Assembly (NCBI GenBank): GCA_030267565.1
Contig: BRXU01000020.1
Location: 1,432,501 to 1,496,500, forward strand
Source of the DNA: Pleodorina starrii
Taxonomy: Eukaryota; Chlorophyta; Chlorophyceae; Chlamydomonadales; Volvocaceae
DNA: 64,000 nucleotides
Direction: 5' to 3'
This document shows, in pieces, positions 1-11,500 of this stretch (position 1 is the first letter of the stretch; each line of letters starts with the position of its first letter). Both the position numbers and the translations under genes were made by a program. The notes below the pieces were generated by a model that ran no database searches, had not been told where the DNA came from, and was given only the letters and a program-made list of their open reading frames with translations.

Positions 1-790
1 TTCCCTTGCGTGATCGTCAGTTGGATCTGATGTGAAGACGGAGCTCAGTTCGTTCTGCTCTTGCACTACGATAGTTCTTGGGGTGAAGTTACCAGTGCAA
101 CATACACAATGATTTCCAGTCGGTGCAGACGACCTCATACAAGTCGTCCTTGCTCAACCAACACGTAACATATACGTACATCCAACACCTAGACACCTAC
201 AAACGTACCTACATCCATCACCCGCCCTACATACATACCTGCATATACCAGCATACAGCGGCACGTTTACCGTATCTTCTGCTGCCTTTGCCCTTGCTTG
301 TGCGTGCGTGTGCATTCTTGTGTAGTACTTACGATACTGTGCGTGGGAATAAGGGAATCGAAATTTGATCAGTGTTTGCCTGATCATTCATGTTGATGTA
401 ATGTATTTTGCACGCATCCGTCACGCAGATCATCGCCGACAGGGTCGGTTTATCATCGGACTGGCAGTAGTGTGCGCAAAGACCTGACACGGCAGCTGGC
501 AAACGCACATCATGAGGCGAGTATGTATATAATGGTGGAGATTATTGTCATGGTACTATTTATGCATGTAGGAGAGCCTCGCCTTCCTGCTGAGCAGCAG
601 GAAAGAGTGCGTGCAACCACGCAAGTGTGATGACCCGCCTACGTACCATTCCACTGCTGCATGCAACCTGTTAGTTCATACGTACGTATGCCTGCCACCG
701 CACCGTGCGCGCCTCTTTCTGCATGTTAGCTCGTTTCTGTATGTATGTACGTTCTCTGTATGTATGTACGTTCCCTGTACGTATGCGCAG
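1..790. other. Upstream part of gene A, no confident exon
   Basis: No exon can be assigned with confidence. The first recognisable exon of gene A starts at 791 in phase 0 with an AG acceptor, so at least one earlier exon must exist. By comparison with gene B, which has a near-identical exon after its U-box exons, the missing 5' part may encode a U-box and lie left of the window. A short open stretch after an AG at 572 (about 570-628) reads ESLAFLLSSRKE, but its donor does not give the required phase, so it is left unassigned. Confidence 0.4.
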
Positions 791-2564
791 GTCGCCCTGC
801 TGAAGGCCTGCAAGGTTGGGGACGTGGATGCGGTTCGAAAGTTGCTGCAGGACACGACTCTCTCGCCAGACGTCTTAGTGGTACGCACACGCACATGGGA
901 TAGATAGGTACAACGGATCTTCCACTACCTATCTAGGCAGCGGATCTACCACCGCCCATCTAGGCAACGGATCTTCCACCTAGACATGCAGTGCATGGAT
1001 ATAGAGTGGATGTAGTGGAGTGGATATATATAATATGTATATATGTATATATATGGATATACTTGCTTGCTTGATGCCAGCACGGACAAGCCCACGAAGC
1101 CAGTTCCTACGTAAAATGGGGTCAGGTGGGGTTGGGTGTGTTGGGCAATCGTCCAGGCGGCGTGACGTCTCTATAGGCAGTGCACAGAGGTCACGGCGGT
1201 GGATGCGTGCTGCATCACACGCAGGACGGTGAGACGGCTCTCCACGAAGCGAGCGCAGCGGGCCACGTGGCGGTTGTGGAGGCCCTGCTGGATGCGGAGG
1301 CAACTGTGGACGCGGCTGAGAGCACACCTGTGAGTAGTAGATACGTAGTGCTGTCACTTCTGACTGCTGATGCATGCAACTATATAAAATAGCCACGCAC
1401 GCAGGGCTTGCGGTATTCTATCTATCTGCTGCTGCCTTAATAGATTATGTCCACGGTAATAACTATGTATGTTTATGGCACGAACGAACCATTATGGTAA
1501 GCAAGCATGCGTAAATAAAATCCATGGCGGTTCATTCCCTTGTTCCATGTATGTCTGCAACACTCAAGTTTAAAAGTAGCACAAGGCCAGCGTGCCAGCC
1601 ACCTGGTGGATGGAATAGTACTCAGCCTTGCACGGCATTCGCAATCAACAGCCAACATAAGGACACATACGTGCGTGCATGCGTGCGTATGATAGACCAG
1701 TCGGTCGGTCAGTTGTTTGTTCTAAGCACGCGCGGTGAATGCACATTCGTTACGTACATACATGAACGGGAATCGTCCGGCATGCACGCAGTTGCGGGCT
1801 TTTTTTCTAATTATTGTAATACGTCGGCCGGCCTACGTACCTGTGAGCGAGCAAACTGAGCCGCAGGTTGATTGATGTATGACGTCGCTCTTTCGGCTTC
1901 GTTCAGTCCGTCCGCTAGGAATGGAAAGAAGCCAGACTGTCTAGACACTACATATGGATACGTATGGATGGAATCCCCCCACGCACGCGCGCGTGCGGTT
2001 GTGTTTGGCGCACATGCAGGATGCCTTCACGGCTCTCCACTACGCAAGCTTGTTTGGCCAAAAAGAGGTGGTCAAGGTCCTTTTGAAAGCTGGCGCGGAT
2101 ACGGAGAAGGGCGCAAAGGTGAGTTCAGAGGCTGGTACATGTGTTTTCTCCTTAATTATTACGTGAACAAGCAAGGGCCAAATGTCTGGTATGCGTTGTG
2201 CCAGCTCACGGCAGGACATACATCGGCATCGTACGTGCAATCAATCTACCCCACTCACCCATGGGCGGGGCGGTCGTCACTTCGTCGTACATTTTACGTA
2301 TGCTATCTACGTAGCTTTCGAAAGCCACGCACCCCAGGATGCAAGGAATAACGCTTTCATCGAAGTCCAAACCCACGCAACCGCCTCGCGCGCTCCGTGC
2401 GTCCCATCCAACTGCGTGCTTTGTTTTGCTTGACTCTTTGGCTGTGCGCGCGTGCGCATGCAAAGGGTGCGTGGACGGCCCTGCACTGTGCTAGCTGGAA
2501 AGGCCGAAGGGACGTGGTCGAGGTCCTGATCGCTTCAGGCGCGAATAAGGAGAAGCGCACCTCG
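791..2564 (+). CDS. Gene A ankyrin exons 1-4
   Basis: Four consecutive exons with one ankyrin repeat each: 791-880 (divergent capping repeat, [20 protein letters not shown]), 1225-1329, 2020-2118 ([18 protein letters not shown]) and 2466-2564 ([20 protein letters not shown]). Acceptors end in CAG or AAG and donors are GTACGC or GTGAGT. Each exon is a multiple of three and starts in phase 0, so any one could be skipped or duplicated without breaking the frame. Introns are about 350-690 bp and show no other coding signal. Confidence 0.85.
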
Positions 2565-5500
2565 GTGAGTGAGTGGGATCATTATTAAACTGGAGCTTGA
2601 TTGCTCGCTTGTACATCGCTGGCCAATTCAACCCACCGTGTCAAGGGCATGCACGCGCGCAGCGATCGAGGCGCGTCGGTGACTTTTGCCCGAATAACAA
2701 TTTGTATGTATTTGCTTGTCATGGCGTTAGTTGGAAGCAAACGTCTTACAAATCATGATATTTGTTGTATGTAAGGTATTAAGTGTAAGTCCGAAAGGTG
2801 GTGATAACATTCACCGGTTAAGGAAAGACCAGAGTCTTTATACCATCCGTACAGTGACGGAGCGTCAGTTTAGACGTTTGAACGTACCCCTGAAACGTGG
2901 GGACGGTGCCTTTTGATTGACGAGGCAGGTATTACAGACACCTTAACCTGCTGGACCGGTTCAGAAACCAGGAACGCAGCGACCAGCGATATTCAGATAC
3001 CGCCATATAAGCCAGAACGCTTATATAAATCTCTCAGGAGAGGAACCGGTGCAGACACGGTTCAGTGCCTAACAGGATAAACAGTTAACAGTTAGTCAGA
3101 TGAAACGGCCACAGTCAGATGGACGGCCGGAATACAGAGTAAGGTCAGGCAGACGGGTCAGGGTGCCAGAGAGAGCAGCTAACGATTACGCGTGATACAA
3201 CAACTATCCCCCCTCAGGACGCTGCGTCCCCGCAGCGTCACGTGCAGCGGCAAGGGTGTCGGCCAGGTCCGGGGTAAAATTCTTTTCTGGTTCCCAGCTG
3301 TTGTGTTCAGAGGTATATCCAGCCCACTTCACGAGGTATTCCCGAACATTGCGGAAACGGCGGCCCGAACGGATTCGACGAACACGAAAATCAAGGATTC
3401 GCTCAACCCGATACAGTGCATCCTTATTGTCGTAGGCAATGGGGCCAGGTTCCACGGGATCAACCGGGGGTTGACCATGATACGGACGAATCAGTGACAC
3501 ATGAAACGTACTGTGAATACGGAACTCTGGTGGAAGCTGAAGTTCCACAGCGACTGGTCCCACCATGCGTATGACAGGATATGGGCCTACCCAACGGGGT
3601 AACAGCTTACGTGGACCGGTTACTTGACCTCGCAGATGCTTCGTACTCAACATGGCAAGTTGACCCGGTTTGAAGGACAGATCCTTCTTGTTGCGGTTGT
3701 AGTACAGTTCCGCACGCTGCTGGGCAGCGTCCAAGCAGGACTTGGCTTCTTCTATTCTTGACACAAAGGATTTGACGAAGATTTTTGCAGCAGGAACTGG
3801 CAGGTCCAGTTCTCTCCAGACGGGTAACGCGGGATTAAAACCATAGTTCAGAAAGAACGGGCTGCGACCGGTGGATCGGTTGACTGCGTTGTTCATGGCA
3901 AATTTAGCAGCTGCCAGGTACGTATCCCAAGCAGTGGGGTTACGAGTCGCAAAATTGCGCAGTACATCGCCCAGAGTGCGATTAACCCGTTCAGTCTGAC
4001 CATCAGTCTGAGGATGGTATGCGGTTGACAGATTAACGCGCATATTTAGTAACGTACCGAGCGCACCCCAAAACTTACTCCCAAACTGTGGACCGCGGTC
4101 AGACACCACGTTCTTAGGGACACCATGGAGGCGTACGACATTGTCGAAAAACAGACGGGCTGTTTGCTCGGCAGTACAGGTAGTGGTGGTGGGTGCCAAA
4201 TGCACCATCTTAGTCAGGCGGTCCACCAAAACTAAGATCGCGTCGTATCCCCCCTCAGATTTGGGGAGCGCAACCACAAAGTCAAGCGAAACGCTGTCCC
4301 AAGGTGCGTTGGGGACAGGCAAGGGTCGGAGAAGACCAGATGTCTTACCGGTTTGTGCCTTATTTCGCTGACAGTCAGGGCAGAGACGGACATAGTGCTC
4401 GACGTCGTGTGCCATACGTGGCCACCAGAAGTGTCGGCGGAGCAGTTCCGTCATGCGAGTAGACCCAGGATGACCCGCCAATGGGCGGTCATGGCGGTCA
4501 TCGTCAGTACGAAAGAAAAGGCCATGAGCAGATCTCAGATGCCCTGTATTAAGTGGGTCAGAATACCATGGGTCTTTCGCAGTAGCTTGGCGCAGACGCT
4601 CAAGCAGAGCAGGATCAGATGCCAGATCAGGAACCAACAACTCAGCAGTCTGAGCGGGTTTAGCAGACTCATCAGGGCGTCCCCTTTTTTGAGTTGCGAC
4701 TGATCGGCGTGTGGTAACAGAGACAGAGGGACTAGCGCTAGTATCAGACAGAACAGACAGGCCAGCAGATGCCAGAACAGCAGCGTGCAGGGAGGGGTGA
4801 CGACTTAAAGCGTCAGCGACATTTAAACTGCCAGCGCAGTGCTCCCAGGTGAAGTTGAAGCGCGCCATATACTCAAGCCAGCGTGCTTGGCGGCGGTTCA
4901 ACGTTGGTACACCTTGCAGGAAAGTGAGGGGCTTATGGTCAGTTTTTACCACAAATGGTTGACCTTCCAGATAACAGCGCCACTCACGGAGTGCTTGCAC
5001 GACTGCTAACAGTTCCTATTCCCCAGTATGATAGTTGCGTTGAGCAGCAGAGAGCTTCTTGCTCATAAATGCGACAGGGCGGCCTTGTTGCAACAACACA
5101 GCGCCAAGCCCGTCTATGGAGGCGTCAGTTACGACCTCAACCCGAAACGGCAGAGAATAATCGGGAAAACGCAACACGATATCTTGACCAACAGCACGCT
5201 TACTTAAGAGCGTCAAAGGCTGCTTGGCATTCGGGGTTCCAGGCATCGGGCGTCAGAAACGCTCCCTTCCGTGTCAGACTTGTCAGAGGTGCAGAGATCA
5301 TCGAGTAACGATCGATGAATTTACGGAAGTAATTTGTCAATCCCAAGAACTTACGGAGGTCCTGGAGATTGGTAGGTACAGGCCAGTCGCGAACGGCAGC
5401 GACTTTACGTGGGTCCATGCGAATACCGTCAGCAGAGACGACATGTCCCAGGTATTCGACCTGACGTTGCGCCCAGTGGCACTTGGAGCGTTTGGCATAC

Positions 5501-8500
5501 AATTGCTGTTGCCGGAGGATGTCGAAGACCAGACGGAGGTGTTGCAGATGTTCCTCACGGGTCTTAGAAAAGACCAGAATGTCATCCAGATAGCAGACGA
5601 CGAATTTGTCGATGTACGGCCTGAAAATACGGTCCACAACGGCTTGGAACGTAGCAGGAGCGTTAACTAAGCCAAATAAAATGGGTTGAATCCGAAGATT
5701 CAAAGACGTTTCAGTGGTCGCAGAAATAAAGTCATGGCTAGCGCCGGTGTCCGCCAGAGTGGGCAGCGAGAGCCCAGAGGTGCGCGTAGCGATGAGGGGG
5801 AGGTGTCCATCTGTTGTAGAGGCAGACACTGGAACAGACAGACTTGACAGACAAGGCACAGCGTTAACAGGACCGGAAATAGAAGGCGGATCGAACCAGA
5901 CTTCAGCAGAGTACGGGACACCCGGCAAAGCAACATGCTGTCTCGCAACATCGATCCCGATAAACAACTGAGTCCCAGCGGGAAAGGTATTTATTTGCTT
6001 CATACCTTGCAGTAATTGTAGCGATTTACGAGCGACGTGCGACGGCAATAAAATAGCAGCCGCTGTATCAGGACGACGTCCTTTGCACGTGCGATAATGA
6101 TGCATTTGTAATTGCAACTCGTGCAATGATGAAGGGGTAACCAGACTGTATGACCTCCCAAATCAGCAGAGGTAATAGACCGGCCAGACGTCGCAAATAA
6201 ATTACACAGAGGGTTGAAACCAGCGCGAACCGGCACCAGACATGAGCGAGGCAGTGAGCGCAGTGCGGACAGTAATGATGCGGCAGATGGTAGTCGTTTA
6301 CTACGACAGAAACAGCTGCAGGAAACACTGAACGGTTTAGCAGCGAGGCAGTGCCTTAAACACTGACCAACAACAAGTCGTATCAGACAATATACAACTG
6401 TTGATAGTCAGATAAAATACACTAGCTTCGTGCGTATTAACACATACCCGCCTCTTCAATGGCGTAGCGAAGAGATGTCATATTGTCCATTTTTTGGGCG
6501 GGGCCCCAGCGCGAAGCGCCCAGGGGGGCCCCGCCCTGTAGGATTGCCCATGTCCGTGCGTGCGTGTGTGGGACGTGGGATCTGGGTTCTGGGTTCTGGG
6601 TTCTGGGAAGTAATTGGACAAGTGTAGACTTTCGGCCAACGGAAAGTCTGCATAAGTAAAAGATTACATTCTTTATTGCACGGTAAATTTATTATTGGAA
6701 CCCAACATCGCATGAGTACAAACCAGTTTGGCAGTCTCCATGGACCGAGGCCGAGGTCAAACCAACACCTCTCGGCCTATAATTAATTCCAGAAGATTCA
6801 TCGTTCCTTAAAGTGGAATTCTGACATGACGGCGTGAAATGAAACTTCGTTTCGGAAACAAACTATGTTTGCTTTGCGAACATTCTTCCCGCGACCACAC
6901 CACAGCTCTGCTAGCCGGTCCGATCGTCTTGACGCATATTACTATTACAAAGGTTGCAAGGAGCAAATCATGAGGGGCAAACTGCTGGTTGTTGGACGCC
7001 AAGCCGCCAATGCACGCACGATTCATCTGCGGGCCGCCCAACAAGTCCAGTCGGCAACCTTGGGGACTTCTTCATTCCCTGTCCTAATGTTAAAGTTGTC
7101 AAGCCTCCTCTACGACGAATACCTCGGTAGCGAAGCCTGTGCATTCTCGTCGGCAACTGCACGTCATCATCGCGACCCTCTCAAACAGTTCCGCTGTACT
7201 TCTATTGGCAAGTCAGCCTGCGTGATGTGTAAATGATACACTGTCAAGTAACTTCAGCCAATGCGCTGGCCGGAAGAGTTGCACAGTGCCGAGACGGCGC
7301 GCGATGCTAAACAGGGGGCGGATTGCTGAAAGCTCTGGCTGTCTATCAGCAGGAATGTTGACACTCTCACACTTCACGCCCTCGCCGCCCTAGCCCTTCA
7401 ACTCCACCCGTACGGATTGAACGGGGCCCCGCCCTTTTTCCGGCTTCAAGGAAGCCGACACCAACCCCTTGTTTGTTGCGCAGCAGCATTGTGACAGAAG
7501 CGTTGCGACGGAAGCGTAACGAGAGGTAGGAACGCCGTCTCGATACCAGTTGTTGTATGTAAGGTATTAAGTGTAAGTCCGAAAGGTGGTGATAACATTC
7601 ACCGGTTAAGGAAAGACCAGAGTCTTTATACCATCCGTACAGTGACGGAGCGTCAGTTTAGACGTTTGAACGTACCCCTGAAACGTGGGGACGGTGCCTG
7701 TTGATGGACGAGGCAGGTATTACAGACACCTTAACCCGCTGTACCGGTTCAGAAACCAGGAACGCAGCGACCAGCGATATTCAGATACCGCCATATAAGC
7801 CAGAACGCTTATATAAATCTCTCAGGAGAGGAACCGGTGCAGACACGGTTCAGTGCCTAACATGATAAACAGTTAACAGTTAGACAGATGAAACGGCCAC
7901 AGTCAGATGGACGGCCGGAATACAGAGTAAGGTCAGGCAGACGGGTCAGGGTGCCAGAGAGAGCAGCTAACGATTACGCGTGATACAACAATATTCTGCA
8001 TGCACGTAATTCGTACATACTTGCTAATTAAGGATATATATTCGGGTGGCGATCGAACGGGAGAATTTGGGGTAACGGGCGCGGCGCAATGCGTACGTTG
8101 GTGTACAAGGAGTGTGGGCCAGCCGGCGGGTCGTCCGTCTTCTCGTCATTTGTATAGCTTACTTCTACAGAGCGCTTGATGCCTGCGCGCATTATCCGCA
8201 CGCGCGCATACATCCTATCCGTGCATATTGAAATAAATGCCGCCCTATCTACGTACACGATTCGGCGTTGCAGGAGGGGGACACAGCTCTGCACTATGCG
8301 AGTTTAGGCGGACATGCGGAGGTGGCCCGGGCCCTTCTGGACAACGGCGCGGACGTGGAGGCGCGGAACCCGGTAGGCAAGGACGGACGGGGCATCAGCG
8401 GCCGCCACTGATTGGGCAGCACCTCCGTACCGTGATGCTTCATCTATCAGGCTGATACCGGTAGCATGGCCGATGCTTCATCTATATATCAGGCTGATAG

Positions 8501-11500
8501 CATGGCGGCCATGTTATAAGCCTGATAGATGAAGCATACATCACGGAGGTGCTGCCCAATCAATTCGGCCTGCGCTGCTGTCTGGTATGATTGCTATCAA
8601 TACGTACATACGTAAGTACGTACCCTTTCTTATTGACTCCCTCTTGGCCAGCGGTATGACCCTAGTGGATGGTCCCTCATTGTAAGCAAAAGCCCCATTC
8701 ATATATAGCAGGACTAGTCCGCAACCCACCTTTACGTCCGTGAGTTTTTGGCCAGCAGGCCGACGGGTCAACAGCTTTACACGTGGCGAGCCAGAATGGC
8801 CATTTGGAGGTGGTTCGGGTCCTGCTGCAGCATGGAGCAAATGTGGCGGCACGAAACAAGGTGAGTCCGTCACACGTACTACCTATCTACGTATCTGTAT
8901 GTACGCACGGAGCCCGTGATGAGCAAGCAGAGCAGACGGGCGCAGCAGAGCTAAGCCAATGTGGTCTCAGCCGTACGTCTGTCTGAGGCACGGCTTGTAT
9001 GCAGCCCCTCCCCCTCTGGGCGAGGTATGCTAAGCGTTGAATGAACTCATCACGCACTGGGGTTGGGCAGTTGGATCGATCGAGCGGAGACTGAAAGGAT
9101 TAATCTGACCTCCTGCGTAAGTTGCCCTTTCTGGGGCGCCACGCACGCACGTTCGTTGCAGCACGTCAAACAACAGTGCAAGCAAGCTTCAATCATCGTA
9201 CCAGACACACTTCACCTGTATGCATATACATACATATGTATGTGATCCAACGAAAGGTACGACACATGTGGTTGGTAACACCCCGCAAATATATATAAAC
9301 AGGGGAGATATATAGACGGATGTCGTCACGCATCTATCAGGGGAATTGACTCAACGCGCGCGCTAGCTCCGTCTCACATGCACGGCGCCGATGCGGTGCA
9401 CATCGATGCAATGCAGAAGAGAAATACCGCTGTCTGCCTGGCGATCGAAAAACGCCACGAGGGCGTTGTCCAGGAGTTGCTTGCCGCGACGGACGACGGC
9501 CACCGCCATGGCCAAGGGGCGCGCGTGGAGGCTATACGGGCTGAGGTCAGTGTGTCGGTTGCTTGTTGTGGTTCGGCCATCAGCGTATATAGATAATTGA
9601 TAGAATACTGTACCCAAAGATGGCTTGCCGCGCTCCCCATACTTGCACCTAATTCGCCTTGGGCAGTCGGACGGGTGCAGTTGGCAAGTCCCTGCGCTCT
9701 GATCTATGCGACTGGCGATATGGAACAAGTGGTCATTAATAATCAACAGACCCGCCCCTGCGTATGCTGTGTGCGTGCCTGGCTTCCTATCTGCCTGGCT
9801 TCCTGCCTGCCTGCCTTGCTGCATTGTTGTGTATATAATGTATGTGCCGCAGCAGACAAATCCGAAACAGCTCGGGCCCCATCCCGCGGCGGCGGCGCCG
9901 GCGCAGGACATCTTTCCAGCGGCCGCAGCGGCGACAGCGGCGGCGCCGCCGCCGCCGGCGAGCACCACGCAGCCGATTCTCCCCTGCGCTCTGCCGCAGC
10001 GTCGGGTTACATCACAGCAGGTTGGTGCTTTCCCGCCGCCGTCGCAGCAGCAGCAGCAGCAGCAGCAGCAGGTCTGTCTGTATCAGCACTCATCACCCGC
10101 CACGCCGCAACCCACCACCCGACCCGGACCCGGGCCCGGACCCGGACCCGCGGCCTCGGTCTTCGCGACATATGGGGGAGCGGAGAGGCTGCGTAGTGAG
10201 CTGATGGAGCCGAGGGGAACGTCCCGAGTGGATTTGTACTATTACGGTAATCCCCGAAGGTGCGAGGCATGCGGCAACACGCGGAGAGGCTATGATTGTG
10301 GGTGTCGGTGTGTCTGGCATTATTGTTACAGTTAGGGCGGGCTGTCTATCTGCTGTGTTTCCACGCAAGTACCGGCACGCAGGCTATACGCAGGCACGGT
10401 GGGTGTCGTCCGAGTTGGTCCTCGTTATGGCTGTTACCGTGGATGGGCTCCAGCAGACCCTAGAAACGGCAGTAGCAGGCCAGATACATGGAGATGCGTG
10501 GGGCGGGCGGGCGGATGATGAGTTTGCAGTGATGAGTGCAATGATGCGTGAGTCGGGCGGATGAGTTTGCAATGATGTGTCCGTCGCAGCCAGCCAGCAG
10601 CCACACACGTATTCATTCGACCTGTCAGGTAATTGCTCGCCTGGTTCCGCTCCATCCCCAGTTAGATGTCCGTCGTCGCCTGAAGTTTGCTGTGATGAAC
10701 GAAGGCGGCGGGCATCCATGCATCGTCGCGTGCGTGCGTGCGCTTTCGATAGCTTTTGCTGCCACCGAGATAGATATATGTACATCGACAAACTTCTGGA
10801 TGGCTGGGTTGTGTGCGCGTGCGTGCGTGCGTGCGTTGTTTGCTTGACAGGTCACGGCTGCGCTGCATGCATGCGTCACTTCCACCCGTCAAGTGTATGT
10901 TGCACATGTATGTACGCACGTAGATAGATACATAAATAGAAGGCCCATGCACGCGCCAGCCGCACTCCGCATCCAACCAACGTTACGGCCCATGCAATAA
11001 TGTATGGCCGACTCTTATCTCTCCCATTCAGCAGGCAAGTGGAACCGGGCGGCTCTGCTTCTCCTTTGGCGACACGAGCGCACCTGCTGCACCCGGCAGC
11101 AGCAGCAGCCGACAGCCGCGGAGGCAGCGGCGGTGATGGCGACGCCAGCACGCCCTCCAGCCGTTGGGCATGGCACAGAAGCACCAGGCTGACGCCGAGC
11201 GGTGCCGCCACCCCGCCGTCGTCCTCGCCAGTCGCCCATCCTGGAGTTGACCACGTTACGCCGGCGCCGCAACGCTTGGCTTCTTCTGCTCTGCCACGGC
11301 CAGCATCAACGATGATGGAGCTCGTCGGGATGTCCCGGTCGGGCAGCGATGCTACGCGTACCTTTGCCCCCAGCAGCAGGACACGCAGCCTGATGAACAC
11401 CCATGACGACGGCGGCGTTGATGAGAGGTCACTCTCCCTGTCATTTGACGTCTTGACGCTGTCGCCGCGGGCCGAAACCCCTGCTGCGGCTCCTGTAGCG

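Larger units (their letters stand above)
2763..7990 (-). mobile_element. Ty3/gypsy chromovirus LTR retrotransposon, defective
   Basis: Complete LTR-bounded insertion in an intron of gene A, with its coding strand opposite to the gene. Two 440-bp LTRs (2763-3202 and 7551-7990) start TGTTGTAT and end ATACAACA, and the element is flanked by a 5-bp target duplication ATATT (2758-2762 and 7991-7995). On the coding strand a primer-binding-site candidate TGGTATCGAGACGG lies two bases after the 5' LTR (7548-7535), and a purine tract (about 3217-3203) precedes the 3' LTR. The order protease, RT, RNase H, integrase, chromodomain identifies a chromovirus. I count about six differences between the LTRs, so insertion looks recent. 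The element cannot be autonomous: the RT region is partly deleted, there is a frameshift and an in-frame stop, no gag is recognisable, and another repeat lies between protease and 5' LTR. Confidence 0.95.

Noticed and set aside
6068..6328. Cys/His-rich minus-strand frame ([13 protein letters not shown]) as a gag zinc knuckle
   Set aside because: The spacing does not fit CX2CX4HX4C, and the frame is not continuous with the protease frame.
9363..9968. 201-codon minus-strand frame
   Set aside because: It is a shadow of the ankyrin exon at 9417-9545 and the GC-rich low-complexity exon; no domain or splice support.
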